A stretch of DNA of 64,000 nucleotides. Origin: Hyphomicrobiales bacterium (GTDB lineage: Bacteria > Pseudomonadota > Alphaproteobacteria > Rhizobiales > Kaistiaceae). Location: positions 186,001 through 250,000 of the forward strand of contig JAFKKF010000013.1 of the NCBI GenBank assembly GCA_017305635.1, read 5' to 3'. Numbering within the stretch: the first letter of the stretch is position 1; the number at the start of each line of letters is the position of its first letter. The notes under the pieces were generated by a model. That model ran no database searches. It saw nothing but the letters and a program-made list of their open reading frames with translations, and had not been told where the DNA came from. The position numbers and the translations under genes were made by a program. This document shows, in pieces, positions 38,179-46,928 of the stretch.

Positions 38179-38997
38179 TCAGTCCTTCACCGTCGAGATG
38201 TCCGGCGCATCGACCGCCTTCATGCCGATGGTGTGGTAGCCGGCATCGACGTGGTGGACCTCGCCGGTGACCGCGCGCGACAGGTCCGAGAGGAAATAGA
38301 GGCCGGCATCGCCGACCTCCTCGGTGGTGACCGTGCGCTTCAGCGGCGCGTTCAGCTCGTTCCACTTGAGGATGTAGCGGAAGTCGCCGATGCCCGAGGC
38401 GGCGAGCGTCTTGATCGGTCCCGCCGAGATGGCGTTGACGCGGATGTTCTTGCCGCCGAGATCGACCGCGAGGTAGCGCACACTCGCCTCGAGCGCGGCC
38501 TTGGCGACGCCCATGACGTTGTAATGCGGCATCACCTTCTCGGCGCCGTAATAGGTCAGCGTCAGGATCGAGCCGCCATTGGTCATCAGCTTCTCGGCGC
38601 GCTGGGCGAGCGCGGTCAGCGAGAAGACCGAGATCAGCATGGTCTTGTTGAAATTGTCGGCGGTCGTATCGACGTAGCGGCCGGTCAGTTGGTCCTTGTC
38701 CGAGAAGGCGATGGCGTGGACGAGGAAGTCGAGATTGCCCCACAGCCGCCCGACCTCGGCGAAGACCGCGTCCATGCTCGCCGGATCGGTCACGTCGCAA
38801 TGGCCGACCACCGCCGCGCCCATCTCGGCCGCCAGCGGCTCGACCCGCTTCTTCAGCGCATCGCCCTGGTAGGTGAAGGCGAGCTCGGCGCCTTGCGCGC
38901 GCACGGACTGGGCGATGCCCCAGGCGATCGAGCGGTTGTTCGCGACGCCCATGACGAGCCCGCGCTTGCCCTGCATCAATCCGCCGTTCGCCGCCAT
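38179..38997 (-). CDS. fabI: Enoyl-ACP reductase (NADH) FabI
   Basis: Reduces trans-2-enoyl-ACP in the last step of each fatty-acid elongation cycle. The 272-residue SDR has the nucleotide loop GVANNRSIAWGIA, the catalytic Tyr/Lys in HYNVMGVAKAALE and the RVNAISAGPIKTLAASGIG block that marks FabI. The ATG at 38997 gives the usual length. It is divergent from a small secreted-protein gene, with a 184-base gap that must hold both promoters. Confidence 0.96.
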   Translation of the reverse strand: MAANGGLMQGKRGLVMGVANNRSIAWGIAQSVRAQGAELAFTYQGDALKKRVEPLAAEMGAAVVGHCDVTDPASMDAVFAEVGRLWGNLDFLVHAIAFSDKDQLTGRYVDTTADNFNKTMLISVFSLTALAQRAEKLMTNGGSILTLTYYGAEKVMPHYNVMGVAKAALEASVRYLAVDLGGKNIRVNAISAGPIKTLAASGIGDFRYILKWNELNAPLKRTVTTEEVGDAGLYFLSDLSRAVTGEVHHVDAGYHTIGMKAVDAPDISTVKD

Positions 38998-39181
38998 TTT
39001 CGAGCCCGTCCTTTCATGGGGAATGCGTCCCCCTATCGCACAGGCCCCCCGGCGCTTCAAGGCAGGGCCGGCCGGCGAAAAAGCCGGGTCCACGGCGAAT
39101 AAGTCGCAGCCTCCGGGTGTTTCCACCAGCGCGGCGCCTCCCGGCGCCGTCCCCCAGACAATCCTTCAGAAGGACCCGAAC

Positions 39182-39559
39182 ATGAAGCGCCTCGCCCTCG
39201 GCCTAGCGGCCGCCATCCTTTCCGCCAGCGCGGCCCTTGCCGCCGCCCCCGCCGGGACCGGCGATACCTCCCTCGGCAAGGTCTGGGTCGACGGCAAGGG
39301 CATGACCCTCTACACCTTCGACAAGGACGGACCCGGCAAGTCCAACTGCAACGGCGACTGCGCCGCCAAGTGGCCGCCCTTCATGGCCGCCGCCGATGCC
39401 AAGGATGACGGCGACTGGACCGTCGTCACCCGCGACGACGGCTCGAAGATGTGGGCCTACGAGGACAAGCCGCTCTACCTCTGGGTCAAGGACGGCGCCC
39501 CCGGCGACGTGACCGGCGACGGCGTCGGCGGCGTCTGGCACGCCGCCAAGGCCGACTGA
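39182..39559 (+). CDS. Secreted-repeat (COG4315 / PF03640-type) protein
   Basis: A 125-residue exported protein with a signal peptide (cleavage after LAAA, about residue 21) and two repeats of the lipoprotein_15 type: GMTLYTFDKDGPGKSNCNGDCAAKWPP (given only as LYTFDKDGPGKSNCNGDC) and PLYLWVKDGAPGDVTGDG. No lipobox cysteine is present. The family is widespread with unknown function. GAAGGA precedes the ATG, and a terminator follows the stop. Confidence 0.88.
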   Translation: MKRLALGLAAAILSASAALAAAPAGTGDTSLGKVWVDGKGMTLYTFDKDGPGKSNCNGDCAAKWPPFMAAADAKDDGDWTVVTRDDGSKMWAYEDKPLYLWVKDGAPGDVTGDGVGGVWHAAKAD

Positions 39560-39573
39560 CGGGTCGCCTCCGG

Positions 39574-39609
39574 TCCCGGGCGGCCTCTCTCCCTTCCCGC
39601 CCGGGATTT
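39574..39609 (+). terminator. Intrinsic terminator after the COG4315-type gene
   Basis: Perfect 10-base arms TCCCGGGCGG (39574-39583) and CCGCCCGGGA (39597-39606) with a 13-base loop, followed at once by TTT. It sits 15 bases after the stop codon at 39559. Confidence 0.65.
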
Positions 39610-39719
39610 CCTCATGCCCTAAATCTGTCTGTCACCTTTTTGCGCGCCATCCCGGGAATTTTCGCCGCGGCTCGCGCGCAAATCTCGACGTTCCAAGGGG
39701 AAACCCCTAGAATGCCGGG

Positions 39720-41144
39720 ATGGAAACGCTCAAAAGCCTCGATAAAAATCTGTTAGACCGCTTTGCTTCCATCGTCGGTCCGGCCCATGCGATCCGCGAT
39801 CGCGCCGACATGGAGCCCTTCATTGTCGAGCCGCGCGACAAATTCGTCGGCTCGACCCAGATGGTGCTCCGTCCCGGCTCGCCGGCCGAGGTCGCCGCCA
39901 TCCTGAGGCTCGCCAGCGAGACGCGCACCGCGATCGTCCCTCAGGGCGGCAATACCGGCCTCGTCGGGGGCCAGATCCCGGATCGTGGCGGCGAGCTCAT
40001 CCTCTCGCTCCAGCGCCTCAAGGCGGTGCGCGTGGTCGATCCGGCCGGGGGCACGATGACCGTCGAGGCCGGCGTCACCCTCGCCGAGGCGCAGGCCGCC
40101 GCCGATGCCGCCGACCGCCTCTATCCGCTATCGCTCGCCTCGGAGGGCTCCTGCACGGTGGGCGGGAACCTCTCCACCAATGCCGGCGGCACGGCCGTGC
40201 TCGCCTATGGCAATGCGCGCGAGCTCTGCCTCGGCGTCGAGGTCGCGCTCGCCTCGGGCGAGGTCTGGAACGGCCTCCGGAAGCTCCGCAAGGACAATAC
40301 CGGCTACGACCTCCGCGACCTCTTCATCGGCGCCGAGGGCACGCTCGGCATCATCACCGCGGCGGTCCTCAAGCTCTTTCCGAAGCCGCGTGGCCGCAGC
40401 CTCGCCTTCGTCGGCCTGAAGAGCCCGACCGAGGCGCTCGCCCTCTTCAACCTCGCGCGCGGCCTTGCCGGCTCGAACCTCGTCACCTTCGAGCTGCTGC
40501 CGCGCATCGGCCTCGATTTCGTCCTGAAGCATGCCGCCGGCACGCGCGACCCGCTCGCCTCGCGGCATGACTGGTACGCCCTCTTCGAGGTCATCTCGCT
40601 GCAGGGCCAGGAACAGGCCGAGGCGGCGATCGAGGCGATCTTCGAGGCCGCCTTCGGGCAGAACCTCGTCGAGGACGGGACGCGCGCCGAATCGCTGGAG
40701 CAGGCCGCGCAGATCTGGCGCGTCCGCCACCTGATGTCGGAGGTGCAGAAGCTGGAGGGCGGCTCGATCAAGCACGACGTCGCCGTGCCCGTCGGCCGCG
40801 TGCCGGAGCTGCTGGAGCGCGCCGCGGCGGCGGTGACCGCCCGCATTCCCGGCGCCCGCCCCTGCATGTTCGGCCACATGGGCGACGGCAATATCCACCT
40901 CAACGTCTCGCAGCCGGTGGATGGCGACAAGCAGGCCTTCCTCGCCCGCTGGAACGAGGTCAACGAGATCGTCTTCGCCATCGTGCTCGAGCTCGGCGGC
41001 ACCATCTCGGCCGAGCACGGCATCGGCGTCCTGAAGCGGGACAAGCTCCGCCAGGTGAAGTCGCCGCTCGAGATCGCGCTCATGGAAAAGATCAAGGCGA
41101 CGCTCGATCCGAACGGCATCCTGAACCCCGGCAAGGTTCTGTGA
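39720..41144 (+). CDS. FAD-linked D-2-hydroxyacid dehydrogenase (GlcD/D2HGDH-like)
   Basis: A 474-residue FAD-binding oxidase with an N-terminal PCMH domain (PQGGNTGLVGGQIP, GGNLSTNAGG) and a C-terminal FAD-linked oxidase domain (FGHMGDGNIHLNVS with the zinc-type histidines, SAEHGIGVLKRDKL). This pattern is that of D-2-hydroxyglutarate or D-lactate dehydrogenases that feed electrons to the quinone pool or ETF; the exact hydroxyacid is unresolved. A 160-base gap with the terminator of the previous gene precedes it. Confidence 0.92.
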   Translation: METLKSLDKNLLDRFASIVGPAHAIRDRADMEPFIVEPRDKFVGSTQMVLRPGSPAEVAAILRLASETRTAIVPQGGNTGLVGGQIPDRGGELILSLQRLKAVRVVDPAGGTMTVEAGVTLAEAQAAADAADRLYPLSLASEGSCTVGGNLSTNAGGTAVLAYGNARELCLGVEVALASGEVWNGLRKLRKDNTGYDLRDLFIGAEGTLGIITAAVLKLFPKPRGRSLAFVGLKSPTEALALFNLARGLAGSNLVTFELLPRIGLDFVLKHAAGTRDPLASRHDWYALFEVISLQGQEQAEAAIEAIFEAAFGQNLVEDGTRAESLEQAAQIWRVRHLMSEVQKLEGGSIKHDVAVPVGRVPELLERAAAAVTARIPGARPCMFGHMGDGNIHLNVSQPVDGDKQAFLARWNEVNEIVFAIVLELGGTISAEHGIGVLKRDKLRQVKSPLEIALMEKIKATLDPNGILNPGKVL

Positions 41145-41277
41145 AGGTTTCGGTGACCTCCCGCTAACCCTTTCCCACGTCACTCAAATTTAACTCAACC
41201 GATTAAGCGGATCGGAAGCGTGGCGTGGCATCCTCAGGCTCACACGAGGGCCGGATCAACCGGTCCCGGGAGAGTTC

Positions 41278-41838
41278 TTGAGGCGTCATACAGTGTTGGC
41301 CAGCGGTCGTCCCGCTGGGTCGGGCCGGGCTTTCCGGCTCGACCCCTTTGCCTTGCCGGTGCGTTCCACCGGCCAGAGCCCGTTCACGATCGAGCGCGAC
41401 CGCGTCGTGCTCGTGCGCCACGGTCGCGGCGGACAGCCGGCCGTCACGGTCTCGGTGCCGGTGAAGAGCTATGCCGGCGTCGCCGTCCGCATGCGGGCGA
41501 CCGATGCCGCCGGCAGCCTCGAGGTCGTGGTCGAGCTTCTCCACAAGGACCCGCAGCTGACCCTGCCGCTCATCGTCGCCGACCAGCCGGAGGACGTCGC
41601 CGCCGACTGGCAGGCCTGGGGCAACGCCCTCAACCTTCCGCTCCTCGTCATCGAGCAGGACGGCACCGTCAAGGCGCCGCTCGAACGGGTCGGCGCCCTC
41701 ATACTCGGCGCCCCGAAGCCGCGCCGCCGCCATTCCTTCTTCGCCGGCCGCCGGCCGCGTTTCCTCGCGCGCCGCAAGCCCGGCTGCTTCGCCGCGATCG
41801 AGGTGCTCGCCGGCCGCGAGATCATCGCGCCCGAATAG
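41278..41838 (+). CDS. DUF6101-family hypothetical protein
   Basis: A 186-residue protein with an early [10 protein letters not shown] motif, a middle [14 protein letters not shown] stretch, and a basic C-terminus ([21 protein letters not shown]), ending in GREIIAPE. These match the Hyphomicrobiales-specific DUF6101 family, whose function is not known. The start is a TTG (41278) with GGGAGAG nearby; a GTG at 41290 is an alternative. It lies just upstream of ybaB on the same strand. Confidence 0.72.
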   Translation: MRRHTVLASGRPAGSGRAFRLDPFALPVRSTGQSPFTIERDRVVLVRHGRGGQPAVTVSVPVKSYAGVAVRMRATDAAGSLEVVVELLHKDPQLTLPLIVADQPEDVAADWQAWGNALNLPLLVIEQDGTVKAPLERVGALILGAPKPRRRHSFFAGRRPRFLARRKPGCFAAIEVLAGREIIAPE

Positions 41839-41885
41839 CTCTCCCCTGTTGCCTTCCGCGCCGTGATGTGGAGACTCCCGTCTCC

Positions 41886-42209
41886 ATGAAAGACATGCTC
41901 GGAATGATGAAGCAGGCGAAGGAACTGCAGGGCCGCATGCAGGCCGTGCAGGAGGAGATCGCCGCCCTCACCGTCGACGGCGCCGCCGGCGGCGGGCTGG
42001 TCACCGTCACGCTCACCGGCAAGGGCGAGGTCAAATCGCTCCGCATCGACCCGTCGCTGGCCAAGCCCGACGAGGTCGAGATCCTCGAGGACCTCGTCGT
42101 CGCCGCGCTCGGCGACGCGCGCGCCAAGTCGGAGGCCGCGGTCGCCGAGAAGATGCGCGCCGTCACCGGCGGCCTCAACCTGCCGCCCGGACTGAAGCTG
42201 CCGTTCTAG
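41886..42209 (+). CDS. YbaB/EbfC family nucleoid-associated protein
   Basis: A 107-residue DNA-binding protein of the YbaB/EbfC family ([16 protein letters not shown], with later [10 protein letters not shown] and the C-terminal [13 protein letters not shown]). In most bacteria ybaB lies between dnaX and recR; here dnaX is absent from the window and recR lies 2.2 kb downstream, with dsbA, an SDR gene and a cupin gene between. The ATG at 41886 starts the family sequence. Confidence 0.93.
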   Translation: MKDMLGMMKQAKELQGRMQAVQEEIAALTVDGAAGGGLVTVTLTGKGEVKSLRIDPSLAKPDEVEILEDLVVAALGDARAKSEAAVAEKMRAVTGGLNLPPGLKLPF

Positions 42210-42237
42210 GCCGCGACGGAGCGCCCCTCCGTGCAGA

Positions 42238-42380
42238 CGCCAGCCCTCCCCTTGCGGGAGGGCCGAAATTGTCCGAGCGCAGCGAGGGCGATTTCGGGGA
42301 GGGGTGCGCGATCGGATGTCAGCTACCCCTCCCCGAATTCGCTACGCGAATTCGGCCCTCCCGCAAGGGGAGGGCTGGCG
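42238..42380. repeat. 30-base perfect inverted repeat (family B) between convergent genes
   Basis: Outer arms of 30 bases (42238-42267 and 42351-42380) are perfectly complementary. Nested arms TCGGGGAGGGGT (42294-42305) and ACCCCTCCCCGA (42325-42336) and a GAATTCGC-like hairpin lie within. The whole could fold into one cruciform or long stem. It separates ybaB from the convergent dsbA gene and may stop both transcripts; the sequence differs from family A. Confidence 0.85.
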
Positions 42381-42407
42381 CCGCCGGGAGGTAAGCGCCG
42401 GGCTGCC

Positions 42408-43043
42408 CTACTTCGCCGCCGTCGCCGCGTCGAGCGCCTTGGCGAAGTCGTCCATGGTCATCTCGCCGTCGTAGCGCGTGCCGTTGATGAAGAAAGCCGG
42501 CGTGCCCTGCACCCCGAAATCCTTCTCGGCGCGGTCATGGACCCAGGCGATGGCTTCCGACTTGCTCTTGTCGTCGAGGCAGGAATTGAACGAGTTCTCG
42601 GTGAAGCCCATCGGCGCCACGACCTTGTAGAGCGCCGGGCCGGGATCGTCGACGAAGGCCCAGGACTGCTGCGTCTGGAACATCACGTCGACCATCGGGA
42701 AGTACTTGTCCTCCGGCGCGCAGCGGGCGAGCTGGAAGGCGGCGGCGGCGAGCGGGTCGAGCGGGAACTCGCGGAAGATGAAATGGACCTTGCCGGTGTC
42801 GACGTACTTCGCCTTGAAGTCCTTGAACACCGTCGTCGCGAAGCGGGCGCAATGGGTGCAGGTCATCGAGGCATATTCGATCACCGTCACCGGCGCGTTC
42901 GGGTCGCCGAGCGACTTGTCGCCGAGCTGGCCGGCAACGGCGAGGGCGTTGGTGTCGTACTTCTCGCCGTCGGCATAGGCGGACGGGGCGAGAGCCGCCA
43001 GCGACAGGCCGGCGGCGAATGCCAGCTTCAAAAAACGACCCAT
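42408..43043 (-). CDS. DsbA-family periplasmic thiol-disulfide protein
   Basis: A 211-residue exported thioredoxin-fold protein: signal peptide to about residue 24, redox motif CTHC in YASMTCTHCARF (about residue 62), helical insertion, then the cis-proline loop VQGTPAFFING. The third and fourth cysteines (ARCAPED, NSCLDD) are typical of alphaproteobacterial DsbA/BdbD-like proteins. It may oxidise or isomerise envelope proteins. It is convergent with ybaB and divergent from the SDR gene. Confidence 0.9.
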   Translation of the reverse strand: MGRFLKLAFAAGLSLAALAPSAYADGEKYDTNALAVAGQLGDKSLGDPNAPVTVIEYASMTCTHCARFATTVFKDFKAKYVDTGKVHFIFREFPLDPLAAAAFQLARCAPEDKYFPMVDVMFQTQQSWAFVDDPGPALYKVVAPMGFTENSFNSCLDDKSKSEAIAWVHDRAEKDFGVQGTPAFFINGTRYDGEMTMDDFAKALDAATAAK

Positions 43044-43154
43044 GGGGTGCTGAACCTTTGTCCTTGTGAGCGCGGTGTGGACTATAATAGGGCGTAGAAA
43101 AAAGACGGAATCACGGTCCTGTCAAAGCCAGAACAAGCAAAAAACGACGGCAAG

Positions 43155-43838
43155 GTGGCCGTCATCTCGGGAGCAGCGGGCGGAATCGGGGCGGCGCTCA
43201 GCCGCGGCTTCCTCGAAGCCGGCTATTCGGTCATCGGCGTCGACAAGCCCGCCGCCGCCTTCGAGGCGCCGGGCTTCCGCTACGCCTCCCTCGACGTCAC
43301 CGACGACAAGGCCATTGCCGATTTCGGCGCCGGGCTCGCCCGCGTCGATGCCCTCGTCAATGCCGCCGGCATCAACCGGCGGCGCGAGGAATATGCGATG
43401 CCGACCTTCGAGGCCGTCCTCGACGTGAACCTCAAGGGCACGATGCGCCTCTGCCTCGCCTGCAAGCCGCACCTCTCGGCCGCCCACGGCGCCATCGTCA
43501 ACATCGCCTCGATGCACGCCTTTTTCGGCGCCGGCCATGCGCCCGGCTATGCCGCCTCCAAGGGCGGCGTCGCGCAGCTCACCAAGGCGCTCGCCATCGA
43601 ATGGGCGAAGGAGAACATCCGGGTGAACGCCATCGCGCCCGGCTGGATCCATACCGCCATGACCCAGCCGGTGATCGACGATCCGGTGCGCAACCGCTCG
43701 ATCATGGAGCGCACGCCGCTCGGCCGCTGGGGCAAGCCCGACGACCTCGCCGGCCCTGCCCTCTTCCTCGCCAGCGACGCGGCGCGCTTCGTCACCGGCG
43801 TCATCCTTCCCGTCGATGGCGGCTACCTGATCACCTGA
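43155..43838 (+). CDS. Short-chain dehydrogenase/reductase (SDR)
   Basis: NAD(P)-dependent oxidoreductase with the cofactor loop GAAGGIGAAL, the NAAG motif, the catalytic Tyr/Lys in GYAASKGGVAQLTKALA and RVNAIAPGWIHT. The substrate is unknown. The start is odd: the GTG at 43155 has no ribosome site and lacks the residues GK that usually precede this loop, while the in-frame upstream codons read SKPEQAKNDGK after a CTG at 43119, which looks like a normal N-terminus without a usual start codon. Its stop precedes the cupin gene by 11 bases, with the probable RBS in the stop. Confidence 0.88.
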   Translation: MAVISGAAGGIGAALSRGFLEAGYSVIGVDKPAAAFEAPGFRYASLDVTDDKAIADFGAGLARVDALVNAAGINRRREEYAMPTFEAVLDVNLKGTMRLCLACKPHLSAAHGAIVNIASMHAFFGAGHAPGYAASKGGVAQLTKALAIEWAKENIRVNAIAPGWIHTAMTQPVIDDPVRNRSIMERTPLGRWGKPDDLAGPALFLASDAARFVTGVILPVDGGYLIT

Positions 43839-43849
43839 GGATGCCAGCC

Positions 43850-44383
43850 ATGTCCGCCTCCGCCCCTTCCGACCGCGACGACCGGTGCACGCCCTACCAG
43901 CTGCCGATGCCGAAGGAGGCCTCCGCCGACCTCGTCGTCCCGGGCGTGCTGCCGGCGGATGACCGCGTCTGGGTGCCGCAGGCGCCCAACGTCTGGTTCC
44001 GCCCGCTCTGCCTCAACGCCTCGCAGGGCTACTGGGTCAACCTCCTCAAGGTCACCAAGGCCGGCGTCCTCTCCCGCCATCGCCACACCAACCCGGTGCA
44101 CGGCTACGTCATCAAGGGCCGCTGGCACTATCTGGAGCATGACTGGGTGGCGACCGAGGGCGGCTATGTCTACGAGCCGCCGGGCGAGACCCATACCCTC
44201 GTCGTCCCCGAGGACGTGCCCGAGATGATCACGCTCTTCCAGGTCAACGGGCTGATGCTCTACGTCGATCCTTACGGCAAGGCGCTCGGCTTCGAGGACG
44301 TCTTCACCAAGATCGACATGTGCCGCAAGCATTACGCTTCGATCGGCCTCGGCGAGACCTTCGTCGACCAGTTCATCCGCTAG
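43850..44383 (+). CDS. Cupin, 2,4'-dihydroxyacetophenone dioxygenase family
   Basis: A 177-residue single-domain cupin with the metal ligands in [14 protein letters not shown] and the second motif [14 protein letters not shown]. The overall sequence, ending in KIDMCRKHY...VDQFIR, fits the 2,4'-dihydroxyacetophenone dioxygenase family, which cleaves the C-C bond between two oxygenated carbons in aryl ketones; many members are of unknown substrate. The ATG at 43850 has GAGG at proper spacing, better than the ATG at 43841. It is paired with the SDR gene, suggesting a short oxidation route. Confidence 0.8.
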   Translation: MSASAPSDRDDRCTPYQLPMPKEASADLVVPGVLPADDRVWVPQAPNVWFRPLCLNASQGYWVNLLKVTKAGVLSRHRHTNPVHGYVIKGRWHYLEHDWVATEGGYVYEPPGETHTLVVPEDVPEMITLFQVNGLMLYVDPYGKALGFEDVFTKIDMCRKHYASIGLGETFVDQFIR

Positions 44384-44393
44384 CGACGTCGGT

Positions 44394-44999
44394 ATGCCCC
44401 GCTCCGTCACCGGCCCCGAGATCGAGCGGCTGATCCAGTTGCTCGCCAAGCTCCCCGGCCTCGGGCCGCGTTCGGCGCGGCGTGCCGCGCTGCACCTCAT
44501 CAAGAAGAAGGACCAGCTCCTCGTCCCGCTGGCGGAGGCCATGGACGTCGCTGTCTCATCGATCATGGTGTGCGAGACCTGCGGCAATATCGACACGACC
44601 AATCCGTGCACGATCTGCGCCGATCCGCGCCGCGATGCCTCCACCATCGTCGTCGTCGAGGACGTCGCCGACCTCTGGGCGCTCGAGCGCGCCGGTGCCA
44701 TCAACGCGCGCTACCATGTCCTCGGCGGCGCGCTCTCGCCTCTCGACGGCATCGGGCCGGAGGAGCTCAACATCAACCGGCTGGTCGGTCGCGTCGCCTC
44801 CGGCGGCGTCGGCGAGGTGATCCTCGCGGTCAATGCCACCGTCGAGGGCCAGACCACGGCGCATTACATCATGGACCAGCTCGCCGGCCTCGGGGTGAAG
44901 GTCTCGCGCCTTGCCCATGGCGTGCCGGTCGGCGGCGAGCTCGACTATCTCGACGAGGGCACCTTGTCCGCCGCCATCCGCCAGCGCACCAAGTTCTGA
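44394..44999 (+). CDS. recR: Recombination protein RecR
   Basis: Helps RecO load RecA at gaps. The 201-residue protein has the N-terminal helix-hairpin-helix ([16 protein letters not shown]), the zinc finger [16 protein letters not shown], and a Toprim domain ([14 protein letters not shown]). It is 10 bases after the cupin gene and eight before the DUF924 gene, so all of these could be co-transcribed, though recR normally follows ybaB directly. Confidence 0.97.
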   Translation: MPRSVTGPEIERLIQLLAKLPGLGPRSARRAALHLIKKKDQLLVPLAEAMDVAVSSIMVCETCGNIDTTNPCTICADPRRDASTIVVVEDVADLWALERAGAINARYHVLGGALSPLDGIGPEELNINRLVGRVASGGVGEVILAVNATVEGQTTAHYIMDQLAGLGVKVSRLAHGVPVGGELDYLDEGTLSAAIRQRTKF

Positions 45000-45007
45000 G
45001 GCCCGCC

Positions 45008-45622
45008 ATGACACCCGACGAGTTGAAGCCGGTCCTTCGCGACGTGCACGCCTACTGGTTCGGCACGCTCGGCGGGCCGGACGACTTGCCGCGCGACAGG
45101 ATGGAGATCTGGTTCAAGCAGTCCGACGCCACCGACGACGAGATCCGCGACCGCTTCGGCCGCTTCATTGCGCCGGCAGCCGAGGCGCCCTTCGACCTCG
45201 CCACGCTCACCCGCGAGGAGGCCGTCGGGCTCGTCGTCCTCCTCGACCAGTTCCCGCGCAACATCTTCCGCGCCTCCGGCGAATCCTTCGCCTATGACGC
45301 GCGCGCCCGCGAGATCGCCACCGAGCTTATCGGCCTCGGCCCGCGCCGCTATTTCCACATCGAACGGGTGTTCATCGCGCTGCCCTTCGAGCATTCGGAA
45401 TCGCTCGACGATCAGGACTATTCCGTCCTCATCTTCGCCGAGCTCGCGGTCAGCGCCGCGCCGTCCCTGAAGACCTATTGCCAGGACACCTTGGATTTCG
45501 CGACCAAGCACCGCGACCTGATCCGCAGGTTCGGCCGCTTCCCGCACCGGAACGCGCTCCTCGGCCGCACCTCCACGCCCGAGGAGGCCGCCTTCCTCGC
45601 TGAGCACGGGCGGGGGTACTGA
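45008..45622 (+). CDS. DUF924 family protein
   Basis: A 204-residue protein with the DUF924 blocks: HAYWFGTLG, MEIWFKQSDATDDEIRDRFG, LLDQFPRNIFR, and FEHSESLDDQ. Members are helical, TPR-like and of unknown function. The ATG at 45008 is eight bases after recR stop. A large inverted repeat (45625-45781) follows directly. Confidence 0.9.
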   Translation: MTPDELKPVLRDVHAYWFGTLGGPDDLPRDRMEIWFKQSDATDDEIRDRFGRFIAPAAEAPFDLATLTREEAVGLVVLLDQFPRNIFRASGESFAYDARAREIATELIGLGPRRYFHIERVFIALPFEHSESLDDQDYSVLIFAELAVSAAPSLKTYCQDTLDFATKHRDLIRRFGRFPHRNALLGRTSTPEEAAFLAEHGRGY

Positions 45623-45624
45623 CA

Positions 45625-45781
45625 GCGCCCTTCACCCGCCCCCTCCACCGCGCAAACGCGCGGTCCCCCTCCCCCGCTTCGCAGGGGAGGAACAGGCCGC
45701 GCGCGTGGTGAGGGGGGTCCTCACCCGTTTACGGGGGAGGGGGACCGCCGACAGGCGGTGGAGGGGGCGGGTGAAGGGCGC
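45625..45781. repeat. Palindromic intergenic repeat (family A), 26-base perfect arms
   Basis: Arms 45625-45650 and 45756-45781 pair perfectly over 26 bases, starting two bases after the DUF924 stop and ending five bases before the ubiA stop. Inside are GGTCCCCCTCCCCCG (45662-45676) with its complement near 45732-45746 and minor hairpins. The units match those at 27576-27771 and in mutL (49392-49455). It fills the entire gap between two convergent genes and may terminate both. Confidence 0.88.
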
Positions 45782-45786
45782 CGGCC

Positions 45787-46713
45787 CTACCAGCGCACCG
45801 CGCAGTCGACGACCAGCCCGGCGAAGACGATCCAGCCATAGTCCCGGTTCGACCGGAACAGCCGCAGGCAGTTCTCCGGGTCGCGGATGTCGAGGCTCCG
45901 GACCTGCCAGGCGAGATGCAGCGCGCCAAGCGCCAGCCCGAGATAAGCAAGCCACCCGGTCCCCGCCAGCCGAAAGGCCAGGGCGAACAGGACGGTGGCG
46001 CCGGCATAGAAGCCGGCGAGCCACGGCTTCGTCCGCTCACCGAAGAGGAGCGCGGTCGAGCGCACGCCGACGATGGCGTCGTCCTCCTTGTCCTGGTGCG
46101 CGTAGATCGTGTCGTAGCCGATGGTCCACAGGATCGCGCCGACGTAGAGGAGGATCGGCGCCCAATCGAGCGCGCCGAAGACCGCCGCCCAGCCCATCAG
46201 CGCGCCCCAGGAAAACGCCAGTCCGAGGGAGACCTGCGGCCAGTCGGTGATCCGCTTCATGAAGGGATAGATCGCCACCGTCGCCAGCGACAGGATGCCG
46301 AGCAGGATCGTGAAGCGGTTGAACATCAGCAGCACCACCAGCCCGAGGAGCGCCTGCGCCAGCAGGAACGCCTTCGCCTGCCCGACCGTCACCTGCCCGC
46401 TCGGGATCGGGCGCGCGCGCGTCCGCGCCACGCTCATGTCGATGTCGCGGTCGACGATGTCGTTATAGGTGCAGCCGGCGCCGCGCATGGCGATGGCGCC
46501 GACGAGGAAGAGGAGCAGGTGCCACGGGTCGGGCCAGCTCCGCCCGGCCGCGTCGGCGGCGAGCGCCGCCGACCACCAGCAGGGCCAGAGCAGCAGCCAC
46601 CAGCCGATCGGCCGGTCGTAGCGCGCCAGCCGCGCATAGGGCCGCGCACCCTCCGGCAACAGGCGATCGACCCAGTGTCCGCGGACGGCGTCGGGGGTGA
46701 CGATATTGGCCAT
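45787..46713 (-). CDS. ubiA: 4-hydroxybenzoate octaprenyltransferase
   Basis: Attaches the polyprenyl tail to 4-hydroxybenzoate in ubiquinone synthesis. The 308-residue membrane protein has both aspartate motifs of the UbiA fold: [23 protein letters not shown] (given only as NDIVDRDID) and [12 protein letters not shown], and about nine helices. It is the second UbiA-fold gene in the window after ctaB. Confidence 0.95.
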   Translation of the reverse strand: MANIVTPDAVRGHWVDRLLPEGARPYARLARYDRPIGWWLLLWPCWWSAALAADAAGRSWPDPWHLLLFLVGAIAMRGAGCTYNDIVDRDIDMSVARTRARPIPSGQVTVGQAKAFLLAQALLGLVVLLMFNRFTILLGILSLATVAIYPFMKRITDWPQVSLGLAFSWGALMGWAAVFGALDWAPILLYVGAILWTIGYDTIYAHQDKEDDAIVGVRSTALLFGERTKPWLAGFYAGATVLFALAFRLAGTGWLAYLGLALGALHLAWQVRSLDIRDPENCLRLFRSNRDYGWIVFAGLVVDCAVRW

Positions 46714-46748
46714 GGCGGGGTTTTAGCCCTCGCATTCCCCTCTCACAA

Positions 46749-46871
46749 CGTCGTTCCGCACGCGATGCGGCGCGGAGCGGTGCAGCGCAGATGCGGAACC
46801 TCGTTCAGCCCAGCAACGAGGTTCCGGGTCTGCAGCGCATCAGTTCGTGCTGCGCGGCGCCCGGAACGACG
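46749..46871. repeat. Nested palindromic repeat (family C) between ubiA and purD
   Basis: Outer arms CGTCGTTCCG (46749-46758) and CGGAACGACG (46862-46871) and inner arms CGGAACCTCGTT (46794-46805) and AACGAGGTTCCG (46815-46826) with a 9-base loop. The intervening parts are also roughly complementary (GCAGCGCA motifs). It lies in the divergent gap of 215 bases between ubiA and purD, so it is not simply a terminator. Confidence 0.7.
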
Positions 46872-46928
46872 GACGAGAGTGCGGCGAACCCATTGCCTCC
46901 ACCCCCTCCCCTTGCTAAGCGCGCGGCC

